The translations under genes were made by a program, and so were the position numbers. A model generated the notes under the pieces. That model worked only from the letters and a program-made list of their open reading frames with translations, had not been told where the DNA came from and searched no databases. Shown one piece after another: positions 16,653-24,799 of a stretch of DNA of 36,197 bases; position 1 is the first letter of the stretch; each line of letters begins with the position of its first letter. The stretch is from Nostoc sp. 106C. Lineage in GTDB: Bacteria > Cyanobacteriota > Cyanobacteriia > Cyanobacteriales > Nostocaceae. The stretch lies in the NCBI RefSeq assembly GCF_002154725.1, contig NZ_MTAW01000173.1, positions 1 through 36,197 of the forward strand, in the 5' to 3' direction.

Positions 16653-17740
16653 TATTTAGTTTGACTTAGCCTTTGACTCACCAACTCCGCCGCTAACTCA
16701 ATTGCTGCTTTTATACTCGTAGCATCAGCAATTCCCTTACCCGCAATATCAAAGGCTGTCCCATGATCCGGTGAAGTTCTAACAAAAGGTAGACCTATCG
16801 TCGTATTAACTGCACGGTCAAAAGCCATCAATTTCACAGGTATTAAGCCTTGGTCGTGGTAAAGTGCCAGGTAGCCATCAGCAGGGTTTTGGCTTTGAGT
16901 ATTGCCATACCAAGCTTGACCAGGTTTAACCCACATCGTATCTGGTGGTATTGGCCCCTCTAGTTGTAAATTTGGGCGATTTTGACGCTGTTGTTCTAAC
17001 CAGGGAATTAACCAGTCTATTTCTTCAGTTCCCAATTGTCCCTGTTCGCCGCTGTGGGGATTTAAACCCGCGATCGCAATTCTTGCTTTTTCTATGCCAA
17101 AATCTTTCTCTAAACACTCCACCAACAAATCTAGTTTTTTGGTTAGTAACTGCGGTGTTAAGGTGTCTGCTACTTGACGTAAGGGAATATGTGTGGTCGC
17201 TAACAAAGTGCGGATTGTCCAGCCAGTATAAGGCGATCGCGCGACAAATAACATCCCAAAGCGCTCAACCCCCGATTTTTCAGCTAAAAGTTCTGTTTGC
17301 CCTGGATAATTGTATCCCGCAGCTTTCCAAGCCGATTTAGCGATCGGTCCGGTGACAATACCATCAAATTTACCAGCTAGTGTTTGGGCGATCGCATAGT
17401 CCATATAAGCAAAACTAGCCGCACCACTCGCTTGATTACCTGTGCCGATGATAATTTTATCTTTAATTTTTCCAGGCAAAGGCACATCAATAACTGACAA
17501 TTGGGCTGGATTTGCTAAGGGAGTCTGATTATTGATGAAAGTCAATTTTGTGTGAGTTTGTATTAATAAATCTAAATTGCCTATCACTGTCACATCAAAG
17601 TTTTGACTCACATCTGGATCTGTCAAAGCTTTTAAAATCACCTCTGGCCCAATCCCTCCCGGATCTCCTAATGTCAGCGCCAAACGCGGGCGATTTTCCC
17701 AAGATGAATTTACTATCTGATTTTGATTAACTTGATACAT
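16652..17740 (-). CDS. pdxA: 4-hydroxythreonine-4-phosphate dehydrogenase
   Basis: 362 residues. PdxA oxidises 4-phosphohydroxy-L-threonine with NAD in the DXP-dependent pathway to pyridoxal phosphate. Recognised by [20 protein letters not shown] near the start, [26 protein letters not shown] and [14 protein letters not shown], then [16 protein letters not shown]; the His residues in these segments are the metal ligands of the family. The first 19 residues ([14 protein letters not shown]) are an extension. ATG at 17740. It is the first gene of a tight minus-strand unit whose next genes are unrelated to B6 metabolism. Confidence 0.95.
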   Translation of the reverse strand: MYQVNQNQIVNSSWENRPRLALTLGDPGGIGPEVILKALTDPDVSQNFDVTVIGNLDLLIQTHTKLTFINNQTPLANPAQLSVIDVPLPGKIKDKIIIGTGNQASGAASFAYMDYAIAQTLAGKFDGIVTGPIAKSAWKAAGYNYPGQTELLAEKSGVERFGMLFVARSPYTGWTIRTLLATTHIPLRQVADTLTPQLLTKKLDLLVECLEKDFGIEKARIAIAGLNPHSGEQGQLGTEEIDWLIPWLEQQRQNRPNLQLEGPIPPDTMWVKPGQAWYGNTQSQNPADGYLALYHDQGLIPVKLMAFDRAVNTTIGLPFVRTSPDHGTAFDIAGKGIADATSIKAAIELAAELVSQRLSQTK

Positions 17741-18115
17741 AATAATTAATTTATAGTTTTGTTGTCAGCTTTCACCCCTATAACCCTCTCTCCATCTGGC
17801 AATAGTAGGGTTTGACCACCAAACTGGTTTAAAATTATTTACACTGGTCTAATACAAAAGTGGCTGCTAAGAAGCTCCTAGTAGTCCTAGTTTACCTGAA
17901 CTGCCTCAGGCACTTGGTGAACGTACAACTAAAATACCTGGGTTTTCGGATTGGCAAAATGAGATTAGAGCAGTAAAGTCTAGTCTAAATTAAGCAGATC
18001 AAAAAAACAGGCAAGCTAAAGGGTGACCTTTAGAATCCGCCGTTAGCCACCAAATGCAAACAGGTTTAGCGGCGATAAGTATCAAGTAAACCATTCGCTA
18101 AGGAGAATCACACCA
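17741..18115. other. Gene-free region before petM, with a coding-like remnant
   Basis: 375 bases between divergent pdxA and petM. On the plus strand, 17871-17993 is an open frame of 40 codons ending in TAA without a start codon; the translation contains ELPQALGERTTKIPGF and looks protein-like. It may be the tail of a decayed gene. Promoters for both neighbours should also lie here. Confidence 0.45.
17871..17993 (+). pseudogene. Possible remnant of a gene end
   Basis: Forty sense codons directly after an in-frame TAA and ending in TAA, with no ATG/GTG/TTG near the start. The composition (PELPQALGER, FSDWQNEIRAV) is like a soluble protein, not random AT-rich intergenic sequence. I cannot name the family. 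It could be chance. Confidence 0.25.
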
Positions 18116-18220
18116 ATGGGCGGCGAAATTTTGAATGCAGCTCTGTTGTCCTTCGGTTTAATCTTCGTGGGTTGGGCCATAGGTGCTTTGTTACTGAAAA
18201 TTCAGGGTGCAGAAGAATAA
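18116..18220 (+). CDS. petM: Cytochrome b6f complex subunit PetM
   Basis: 34 residues: [18 protein letters not shown], then [13 protein letters not shown]. This is the single-helix small subunit VII of cytochrome b6f in the thylakoid membrane, recognisable almost along its full length. A Shine-Dalgarno AAGGAG stands about 10 bases before the ATG. It has a terminator of its own at 18279-18307. Confidence 0.95.
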   Translation: MGGEILNAALLSFGLIFVGWAIGALLLKIQGAEE

Positions 18221-18278
18221 ATCTTCAAAGCAACCGATTTTCAGAAGCCAAAGGCTTTCGTCTCTCTAAAGAAATAGC

Positions 18279-18307
18279 TTGTCCGGTTTTCGGACAACGC
18301 TTTTTTT
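18279..18307 (+). terminator. Intrinsic terminator of petM
   Basis: TTGTCCG (18279-18285), loop GTTTT, CGGACAA (18291-18297), then CGC and seven T residues. Confidence 0.88.
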
Positions 18308-18347
18308 CCAAGTTATCTTGGATTAATTCTGAAAATAAATGTAAACT

Positions 18348-18375
18348 TTTGTTTAGTTGGCTATTCTGTTAAAAT
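18348..18375 (+). promoter_or_regulatory. Possible promoter of the ycf39-like gene
   Basis: TTTGTT (18348-18353), 16-base spacer, TAAAAT (18370-18375), lying between the petM terminator and the ATG at 18412. Weak boxes in AT-rich sequence. Confidence 0.35.
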
Positions 18376-18411
18376 TCTTTTCATATAAATTTAAAAATTG
18401 TTACAACCCTC

Positions 18412-19431
18412 ATGACATTATTAATCGTCGGTGCCACTGGCACCTTAGGAAGACAAGTGGCTCGTCGTGCTATCGATGAGGGGTATAAGGTACGCTGTCT
18501 TGTCCGGAGTACCAAAAAAGCTGCTTTTCTTAAAGAGTGGGGTGCAGAACTAGTATCAGGAGATTTATGTTACCCACAAACCCTTCCAAGAGCGCTGGAA
18601 GGTGTAACCGCAATTATTGATGCAGCAACATCTCGTCCAACAGATTCGCTAAGTATCAAACAGGTGGACTGGGATGGCAAGGTAGCATTAATCCAAGCGG
18701 CGAAGGCTGCTGGTGTAGAACGTTTTATTTTCTTTTCAATACTGGAAGCTGATAAGTACCCAGAAGTACCCTTGATGGAAATTAAGCGGTGTACAGAACT
18801 GTTTCTAGCTGAATCTGGCTTGAATTACACCATCTTACGCCTAGCTGGCTTTATGCAAGGGTTAATCGGTCAATACGGAATTCCGATTTTGGAAAACCAG
18901 CCGGTTTGGGTGACTGGTGAGTCTTCTCCTGTTGCCTACATGGATACTCTGGATATTGCTAAGTTTGCGATTCGGGCCTTGAGTGTACCAGAAACAGAAA
19001 AACAATCCTTCCCAGTAGTGGGTACTCGTGCTTGGAGTGCAGAGGACATCATTAGTGTGTGCGAACGTCTATCCGGAAAAGACGCCAGAGTCACCCGTAT
19101 GCCGATCAACTTACTGCGTACCGTGCGGGGTTTTCTCAGGTTTTTCCAGTGGGGATGGAATGTAGCAGACAGACTAGCATTTACAGAAGTCCTAGCTAGT
19201 GGTAAACCTCTGAATGCCTCAATGGATGGGGTATACCAAGTCTTTGGGATAGATCCACAACAAACCACCACCCTAGAAAGCTACCTGCAAGAGTACTTCA
19301 GCCGAATTATGAAAAAACTTAAAGAGCTAGACTACGAGAAAAATAAAACCAAAAAGCAGAAATCTAAAAAAACACCTTTTAAACAACCTTCAAAAATTAA
19401 TAGTCAAGAATCAAGAGTCAATGGTCAATAG
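18412..19431 (+). CDS. ycf39: Ycf39-like NAD(P)-binding protein (atypical SDR), photosystem II assembly
   Basis: 339 residues. A Rossmann nucleotide-binding start LLIVGATGTLGRQVA (GxxGxxG) and the NmrA-like body (VRCLVRSTKKAAFLKEWGAE, GVERFIFFSILEADKYP, MEIKRCTELFL) match Ycf39, which works with High-light-inducible proteins to deliver chlorophyll to newly made D1. The position directly after petM matches the arrangement I recall in other cyanobacteria. The last 30 residues are a Lys-rich tail (KNKTKKQKSKK) that looks disordered. ATG at 18412. Confidence 0.88.
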   Translation: MTLLIVGATGTLGRQVARRAIDEGYKVRCLVRSTKKAAFLKEWGAELVSGDLCYPQTLPRALEGVTAIIDAATSRPTDSLSIKQVDWDGKVALIQAAKAAGVERFIFFSILEADKYPEVPLMEIKRCTELFLAESGLNYTILRLAGFMQGLIGQYGIPILENQPVWVTGESSPVAYMDTLDIAKFAIRALSVPETEKQSFPVVGTRAWSAEDIISVCERLSGKDARVTRMPINLLRTVRGFLRFFQWGWNVADRLAFTEVLASGKPLNASMDGVYQVFGIDPQQTTTLESYLQEYFSRIMKKLKELDYEKNKTKKQKSKKTPFKQPSKINSQESRVNGQ

Positions 19432-19445
19432 TCATCAGACTGTGG
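19402..19445. repeat. Short GTCAATAGTCA-type interspersed repeat
   Basis: Partly within the 3' end of the ycf39-like gene: tandem variants of GTCAAGAA, GTCAATGG and GTCAATAG. The same style of heptamer/octamer run recurs at 3741-3800, 20455-20490 and 24698-24797. These appear to be part of the short tandem repeat families of Nostocales. Confidence 0.5.
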
Positions 19446-19534
19446 ACTTTTGACTTTAAACACATGACTACGTTGTCAAAAATGTGTAAGGATTAGCATA
19501 ATACAGAGCGTCGCCTAAACTTGGATATTTGAAT

Positions 19535-20452
19535 GTGCCGAAAGCAGGCATTATCTACAATGACCTTAAACCGATAGCGACTCGCATCGCTATCGAACTA
19601 AAAGACAAGCTAACCGCTGCCGGTTGGAATGTATGCATCACAACTAGTATCGGTGGCATACTTGGCTACTCTAATCCAGAAAGTCCCGTATGCCACACCC
19701 CAATTGATGGTCTGACGCCACCTGGGTTTGAATCAGACATGGAATTTGCCGTGGTATTAGGGGGAGACGGCACTGTTTTGGCAGCGTCTCGTCAGGTAGC
19801 CCCCTACGGTATTCCACTATTAACAGTGAATACTGGTCACATGGGGTTTTTGACGGAAGCTTACCTAAATCAACTGCCCCAAGCTATGGAACAGGTGATG
19901 ACGGGTGACTATGAAATTGAAGAACGAGCCATGCTTACCGTCAAAGTGCTGCGTGGAGAATCAGTACTTTGGGAAGCACTATGTCTCAATGAAATGGTAC
20001 TGCACCGGGAACCATTGACCTCTATGTGCCATTTTGAAATTGCTGTAGGGCGTCACGCGCCAGTTGATATAGCGGCGGATGGTGTGATTGTTTCCACACC
20101 AACTGGTTCAACAGCTTATTCTTTGAGTGCTGGCGGTCCAGTAGTTATCCCAGGTGTACCCGCATTACAACTAGTGCCCATTTGTCCCCATTCCTTAGCT
20201 TCCAGGGCATTAGTATTTCCAGATACAGAACCAGTCAACATCTACCCAGTTAATATTCCTCGGTTAGTAATGGTCGTAGATGGCAATGGGGGGTGTTATG
20301 TTCTACCAGAGGATCGGGTACATTTAGAGCGATCGCAATATAGTGCCCGGTTTATTCGTCTGCAACCACCAGAATTTTTTCGGATTTTGCGAGAAAAATT
20401 AGGCTGGGGTCTGCCACATATTGCCAAACCCACTTCTGTAGAATTACCTTAG
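19535..20452 (+). CDS. NAD kinase
   Basis: 305 residues. ATP-NAD kinase makes NADP. The GGDGT motif ([13 protein letters not shown]), [13 protein letters not shown], the NE/D region LNEMVLHR and [24 protein letters not shown] are all present. The GTG at 19535 ([15 protein letters not shown]) is preferred; TTG at 19529 would add two residues. Cyanobacteria have two NAD kinases; the paralogue cannot be named surely from this sequence alone. Confidence 0.92.
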   Translation: MPKAGIIYNDLKPIATRIAIELKDKLTAAGWNVCITTSIGGILGYSNPESPVCHTPIDGLTPPGFESDMEFAVVLGGDGTVLAASRQVAPYGIPLLTVNTGHMGFLTEAYLNQLPQAMEQVMTGDYEIEERAMLTVKVLRGESVLWEALCLNEMVLHREPLTSMCHFEIAVGRHAPVDIAADGVIVSTPTGSTAYSLSAGGPVVIPGVPALQLVPICPHSLASRALVFPDTEPVNIYPVNIPRLVMVVDGNGGCYVLPEDRVHLERSQYSARFIRLQPPEFFRILREKLGWGLPHIAKPTSVELP

Positions 20453-20839
20453 ACAGTCATTAGTTATTGGTCATTGATCATTAGTTCAGAACTCTGGACT
20501 AAACCCTTACAGCCTGATCTTGTGACTTTTGCCTTTTGCTTTTTTGGGTAATTTCCTTCCAGAATTGCTGGTGTGGTCATAGTATTTGGAACTAGTGGTT
20601 AAAATTGCATCTGCTTAATTTGATGGGTAATACCTGTAAGTGCTAAAACATCTGAAACGGCATATCATACCAAGTTACAGTCAGATACATAACTGATCTT
20701 CATTCTGAGCGCAGCCTTGCCTAGAATGGTAACTTTTGGGATAAAGTCAGGATTCAACATCAAAAACTTGTAAATTACATCTCTAGTTTATGTACGTTAG
20801 TACAATCCAAACTACTGCACTTAACATCGCAATATTGAT
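20453..20839 (+). other. Gene-free region upstream of the response regulator
   Basis: 387 bases. The first 40 hold a GTCATTAG/GGTCATTG-type repeat. Near the end is the palindrome TGTAC-GTTA-GTACA (20791-20804), listed separately. No ORF or terminator is convincing. Confidence 0.55.
20791..20804 (+). promoter_or_regulatory. LexA-like palindrome before the response regulator
   Basis: TGTAC, 4 bases, GTACA, centred about 43 bases before the ATG. The core GTAC-N4-GTAC fits the inner part of the reported cyanobacterial LexA consensus (RGTACNNNDGTWCB) but misses both outer positions. It might equally be an operator for another dimeric regulator. Confidence 0.3.
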
Positions 20840-21526
20840 ATGACAGTTGCTCACAGTCCTTGTGTTTTGGTAATTGAAACCGATGAAAGCTTAGCCAGTC
20901 AGCTTTCTTTTGATTTGCAAGAGGCTGGCTATGACTCGATTTTGGCTCATGATGCCATCAGCGGTTTACAATACAGTCGCGATCGCCAACCAGCTTTAAT
21001 TGTTCTAGACAGGATGCTGGCAGGCGAATCAGGACTCTCATTGTGCAAAAATCTTAGAAACGCTGGTATGCGCTCTCCTGTACTAGTGTTGATGGCACGG
21101 GATACAGTTGATGATCGGGTAGCTTGTCTAGAAGCTGGAGCCGATGACTACATTCTTAAGCCTTATCGCTCAGAAGACTTTTTAAAGTTGATTCGTCTCT
21201 ACTTAAAACCCGATATCGACACCACAGAACAGTTACGTTTTGGAGATTTAGTCTTAGACATAGCAACTCGTCGTGCTATACATAACGGACGGATAATTGA
21301 CTTAACCATGAAAGAATTTGAACTTTTAAAATTCTTGATGGAACATCCTCGTGAAGTGTTAACCCGCGAACAAATTCTCGAAAATGTGTGGGGTTACGAC
21401 TTTATGGGTGAATCAAATGTGATTGAAGTGTACATTCGTTACTTACGCTTAAAAATCGAAGATGAAGGACAAAAGCGTCTCATTCAAACAGTCAGAGGAG
21501 TAGGGTACGTTTTAAGAGAATCTTAA
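20840..21526 (+). CDS. nblR: OmpR-type response regulator, NblR-like
   Basis: 228 residues: receiver domain (about 7-120) and winged-helix DNA-binding domain (about 135-226, LTMKEFELLKFLMEHP, VWGYDF, IRYLRLKIEDEGQKRLIQTVRGVGYVLRES). Asp57 (LIVLDRML) and Lys107 (YILKPY) are present, but the acidic pocket reads E13-T14 where two Asp are usual, and the switch Thr is Met85 (LVLMAR). This pattern fits NblR, the atypical, reportedly phosphorylation-independent regulator of phycobilisome degradation under nutrient stress. The assignment rests on overall similarity I recall; a close paralogue is possible. Followed by a terminator. Confidence 0.72.
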   Translation: MTVAHSPCVLVIETDESLASQLSFDLQEAGYDSILAHDAISGLQYSRDRQPALIVLDRMLAGESGLSLCKNLRNAGMRSPVLVLMARDTVDDRVACLEAGADDYILKPYRSEDFLKLIRLYLKPDIDTTEQLRFGDLVLDIATRRAIHNGRIIDLTMKEFELLKFLMEHPREVLTREQILENVWGYDFMGESNVIEVYIRYLRLKIEDEGQKRLIQTVRGVGYVLRES

Positions 21527-21571
21527 AAGCCAATGGCAGGAGTAACAAAGACTACAGAGCAATTATTCGGC

Positions 21572-21600
21572 AATCCCACCCCTAAAAAGGTGGGATTCTT
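21572..21600 (+). terminator. Terminator-like hairpin after the response regulator
   Basis: AATCCCACC (21572-21580) pairs perfectly with GGTGGGATT (21589-21597) across an 8-base loop; only a short T run (CTTG) follows, so termination may be partial. Confidence 0.6.
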
Positions 21601-21795
21601 GATTGAACGAGTATATTGTGACAGTTGAGTGCAATATAACTTGGAGTTGAAAAAGCCTGAACAGTTAAGGAGTAAGAGTTTGGTTCGTTGTTAAAAGTTT
21701 TATGTACTTTATTCCAGCAAATCTGCTATAAATTGTGAGCTTTCTTGCTTAATATTTTGTAAAATCGAAATCTCAATTACAAAATTGGTACTTTT

Positions 21796-22305
21796 ATGTT
21801 GCGTGGACTTAGTTTGTTTTCAATATTGCTGAGTGTTTTGCTGATGGGCTGTTCTCCACCGACTACAGCTAAACCTCCTACGGCCACATCTGATTCTCAA
21901 GCTCAAGCACCAGTATCAGCTGGTCAAAAACTACCGATTTCTGCCGAAGCTATTGTTCCTAATGGCACTAAAGTACAGTTGGAAGTGGCACAAACCCCGA
22001 AACAGCAGGAAATAGGTTTGATGTATCGGACATCCTTGCCAGATAACCAAGGGATGTTGTTTAAGTTTCCTTCAGCACAACCAGTTAGGTTTTGGATGAA
22101 GAATACGCTCATCCCGCTAGATATAGTCTTTATGCAAAATGGGGTTGTCAAGTATATCCAAACTTCTACTCCTCCCTGCACGAAGGAACCTTGCCCTACA
22201 TACGGTCCCAGCACACTTATTGATACAGTAATTGAACTGCGATCTGGACGAGCTACTGAATTAAAGTTAAAGGTTGGGGATAGTATCAAAATTAATGTCT
22301 TATAA
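21796..22305 (+). CDS. DUF192-domain lipoprotein
   Basis: 169 residues. A lipobox (LLMGC, Cys19) ends the signal peptide, so it is probably a membrane-anchored lipoprotein. The DUF192 domain covers about 55-165: VAQTPKQQEIGLMYR, GMLFKFPSAQPVRFWMKNT, IPLDIVFMQNGVV and CTKEPCPTYGP. DUF192 has no established function. ATG at 21796. Confidence 0.9.
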   Translation: MLRGLSLFSILLSVLLMGCSPPTTAKPPTATSDSQAQAPVSAGQKLPISAEAIVPNGTKVQLEVAQTPKQQEIGLMYRTSLPDNQGMLFKFPSAQPVRFWMKNTLIPLDIVFMQNGVVKYIQTSTPPCTKEPCPTYGPSTLIDTVIELRSGRATELKLKVGDSIKINVL

Positions 22306-22853
22306 TCAGGATATTTACTTAGAAATAAAAGTTTTTAGTCCTTTTTTTAACCGATTGAAAAATCTAAATAAATAATGTAGATGTAAAAAAAATATCACGT
22401 AATCTGGTATAATATGCGATCACAAAGCGATTATTGAATAGATTGCCAATTATTGGAAGCTCTTCTTTCCCCACGGTAGAATCAGAGCTTTAAGGTTTAT
22501 CCCTCAAAGATCTTCCTTTTGGCGTACGTGTAAATAGTCGCTAATAAGAGACTATAAGCTAAGGAATATTTGTTACCACATGTCTAATTAAATAATTTAC
22601 TACCTTTACTAAAAATGAAACCAATTTGACCTGAGAAAAGTGCTGCTGGAGCATTTATCAGGCAATTAGCTCGAGAGTTGAACTTTTCCTCTTCTCTCAA
22701 TCAGAGCAATTTCTTTAAGGTAAATTTAGACAAAATTTGCTGTGGTATTTAAGTATTAATGCCATAGTGACAGATAAGATACTGGCTAATGGCTACTGAG
22801 AAATGGCGAACTGATATATGACAATACACTCTGCACAAGGAGGTGAGATACAA
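22306..22853 (+). other. Gene-free region: promoter and long leader of the DUF2949 gene
   Basis: 548 bases without a credible ORF. An extended -10 box (TGG-TATAAT, 22405-22413) would start a transcript near 22420, giving a leader of over 400 bases. AAGCTCT (around 22457) can pair with AGAGCTT (around 22485). It may hide an sRNA; I could not find a terminator inside it. Confidence 0.5.
22405..22413 (+). promoter_or_regulatory. Extended -10 promoter box
   Basis: TG-G-TATAAT: a perfect -10 hexamer with the TGn extension. No good -35 hexamer stands at the proper distance, which is acceptable for an extended -10 promoter. Confidence 0.45.
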
Positions 22854-23045
22854 ATGTCACCATCAAAGTATTCTCGGCTGATTCATTTTTTGCAAGAAGA
22901 TTTGGCAATTTCTACAGCTTCTTTGTCCGTGGCGTTGCGGCATAGAGAGCAAGATCCAGGCCCTTTACCTATGATACTTTGGCAGTATGGTTTGATTACT
23001 CTCGATCAGCTAGAGCAAATTTATGATTGGCTGGAGACGGCATAG
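22854..23045 (+). CDS. DUF2949-family small protein
   Basis: 63 residues: MSPSKYSRLIHFLQEDLAIS, ALRHREQDPGPLPMILWQYG and LDQLEQIYDWLE. A conserved cyanobacterial family of unknown function, entirely helical by eye. The ATG at 22854 is chosen because AAGGAGG lies 10 bases upstream; an in-frame ATG at 22818 would add 12 residues that include the ribosome-binding site. Ends before a perfect hairpin terminator. Confidence 0.85.
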   Translation: MSPSKYSRLIHFLQEDLAISTASLSVALRHREQDPGPLPMILWQYGLITLDQLEQIYDWLETA

Positions 23046-23437
23046 ATATGAATAGCTCATGTAGGAGAATCGAGGTATGTCAAATCAATTATGCCGATCG
23101 CAAAGGCTAATAGAGAAGGAAACAAACTTTTACCCTAACTATTTGTTTACTTTGAAACTAAAAGAGCGAGTTGAATATTTAACTCGCTCTTTTGATTTAG
23201 TTATGAGTGGTAAGTGCTGCCAAGACAGAACAATCCTCATCACGTATAGTAATTTTAGATTTTAAATTTTGGAATTTGGATTGTGAAAGAGTTAGTGGAT
23301 AAGCTTTTGAGCCATCAATTTGTCACAATGAAAAATGACTGCAACTAAGGCTTGAGCCTTGCGATTGGAAACAGTTAAGTATGGTTTTTTGGGGAGTAAA
23401 GAGGAGTGAACCTCTTTCCTCACCTGCTCAAGAGTTG
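23046..23437. other. Gene-free region between DUF2949 and DUF5340 genes
   Basis: 392 bases. Holds the 13-pair terminator (23160-23193) and two short hairpins, AAGGCT-TG-AGCCTT near 23347 and AAAGAGG/CCTCTTT (23398-23417). An open frame at 23077-23265 spans the terminator and looks spurious. Confidence 0.6.
23160..23193. terminator. Perfect 13-pair hairpin, bidirectional terminator
   Basis: AAAAGAGCGAGTT (23160-23172) and its exact complement AACTCGCTCTTTT (23181-23193) around an 8-base loop. A-rich on one flank and T-rich on the other, so it can stop transcription from either side, mainly that of the DUF2949 gene. Confidence 0.8.
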
Positions 23438-23686
23438 CTATTCAGGAGCAACAGCTTTTTCCGCATGATGGTTGATTGACCAACGATGATCAATCGCTAC
23501 AGAGGAAAACTGGCAAATTTCTTCCAGGTGCTTTTGTTGGACAGCTGCTTTACGCAGAGTAATAATTAGCTGATTCACCTGATGCCGCAAATCCGGATTT
23601 TGACTTACTGCTGACATCGTTTGTCTTTCTAAAAGTTGCAGTATAAGTTCGTAGTGGATAGGTGAGGGCAGAGGAATTTGCTCCAT
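23438..23686 (-). CDS. DUF5340-family small protein
   Basis: 82 residues: MEQIPLPSPIHYELILQLLE, QTMSAVSQNPDLRHQVNQL and a basic tail. A conserved short cyanobacterial protein of unknown function (recognised as DUF5340-like). ATG at 23686. It is just downstream of trpC on the same strand (112 bases), so co-transcription with lpdA and trpC is possible. Confidence 0.8.
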   Translation of the reverse strand: MEQIPLPSPIHYELILQLLERQTMSAVSQNPDLRHQVNQLIITLRKAAVQQKHLEEICQFSSVAIDHRWSINHHAEKAVAPE

Positions 23687-23798
23687 GAAATTGATTGGTT
23701 TTTTAAATAAGGGATTTTTGGATAAGCCAAGGTTTTTTGTTACTAACTAAATTGTTACATAGGCAACTAGTATTTGCTGAAGCCTTAGATAGGTTAGG

Positions 23799-24689
23799 CT
23801 ATAAAAATTTAGCAAAGAGATTGGCAATTGCTAACTCTGGATCTGATTGTTTTACTAAAGACTCACCAATAAGCACAGCAGATGCGCCAGCTGTTGATAC
23901 TAAACTTAAATCATCTGCTTTATGTAATCCTGACTCGCTGACAACCAAGATGTTCCGTTCTTGCAACTGCTGACCTCTTGTTGCCAGTAGTTGACAAGTT
24001 GTTTGCAAGTCTACAGAAAAATTTTCTAAATTGCGATTGTTAATTCCTATTAAAGTGACGCCATCTAAGGCTAACACACGGTCAAGTTCTGCCAAACTAT
24101 GAACTTCAATTAAAGCTGCCATGTTGAGAGAATTGGCAATTTTAACGAAGTACTGCAAATCTCGATCGCTGAGTATTGCGGCAATCAATAAAACTGCATC
24201 TGCCCCCCGAATGCGTGCTAAGTACATCTGATAAGGATAAATGATAAAATCTTTACACAGCAAGGGTAAATCTACTACACCTCGAACCTTGGCTAAATTG
24301 TCAAAGCTGCCTTGAAAGAATTTCTCATCTGTTAGTACAGAAAGACAACTAGCACCGCCTTGTTGATAAGAAAGAGCGATCGCAGCTGGGTCAAAATTTT
24401 CCCTTAAAACGCCTTTACTAGGTGAAGCTTTTTTAACTTCCGCAATTAACGCTGGTTTTGTCTTACCTTGTCGTAGCGCCCCAACAAAATCACGAGTTGG
24501 CGATGCGGTAAGTGCCTGCTTTTGCAATTCTCGCAAAGGCACTCTTTCGCGCATTTGGTCAACTTCTATTTCTTTATGCCAGACAATTTCCTCCAAAATG
24601 TTATTTGGTTCTGCACCTGGCACAGCGACCTGATAACTTAAATAAGAAACAGCAATAGGTGTACTAGGCGAACGGCGACGGATTTGCAT
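23799..24689 (-). CDS. trpC: Indole-3-glycerol-phosphate synthase
   Basis: 296 residues, slightly longer than the usual 260-270 because of an N-terminal extension (first ~30 residues). Ring closure of CdRP to indole-3-glycerol phosphate in tryptophan synthesis. TIM-barrel motifs: [16 protein letters not shown] (catalytic Lys), [17 protein letters not shown] (second Lys), [22 protein letters not shown] and VVSESGL. Lies downstream of lpdA on the same strand, separated by a repeat-rich 110-base gap. Confidence 0.95.
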   Translation of the reverse strand: MQIRRRSPSTPIAVSYLSYQVAVPGAEPNNILEEIVWHKEIEVDQMRERVPLRELQKQALTASPTRDFVGALRQGKTKPALIAEVKKASPSKGVLRENFDPAAIALSYQQGGASCLSVLTDEKFFQGSFDNLAKVRGVVDLPLLCKDFIIYPYQMYLARIRGADAVLLIAAILSDRDLQYFVKIANSLNMAALIEVHSLAELDRVLALDGVTLIGINNRNLENFSVDLQTTCQLLATRGQQLQERNILVVSESGLHKADDLSLVSTAGASAVLIGESLVKQSDPELAIANLFAKFL

Positions 24690-24697
24690 ATTTGTCC

Positions 24698-24797
24698 AGA
24701 GTCAAGGGTCATTGGTCAGTGGTCATTAGTTATTAGTCATTGGTCATTAGTCCTTATTGATTAACCAAGGACTAATGACCAATAACAAAGGACAAAC
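24698..24797. repeat. GTCATTAG-type tandem repeat with perfect 17-bp inverted repeat
   Basis: Runs of GTCATTGG, GTCAGTGG, GTCATTAG and TTATTAG fill the lpdA-trpC gap. Within it, 24739-24755 and 24767-24783 are exact 17-base inverted repeats separated by 11 bases. It could fold in lpdA-trpC mRNA and act as a terminator or processing site. Confidence 0.7.
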
Positions 24798-24799
24798 GA

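Noticed and set aside
18172-18372. 66-codon plus-strand frame
   Set aside because: Overlaps petM in another frame and runs through the petM terminator.
23077-23265. 62-codon plus-strand open frame after DUF2949
   Set aside because: It spans the perfect hairpin terminator at 23160-23193 and has no protein-like domain.
23737-23973. 78-codon plus-strand frame
   Set aside because: Antisense to the 3' end of trpC; a shadow of a certain gene.
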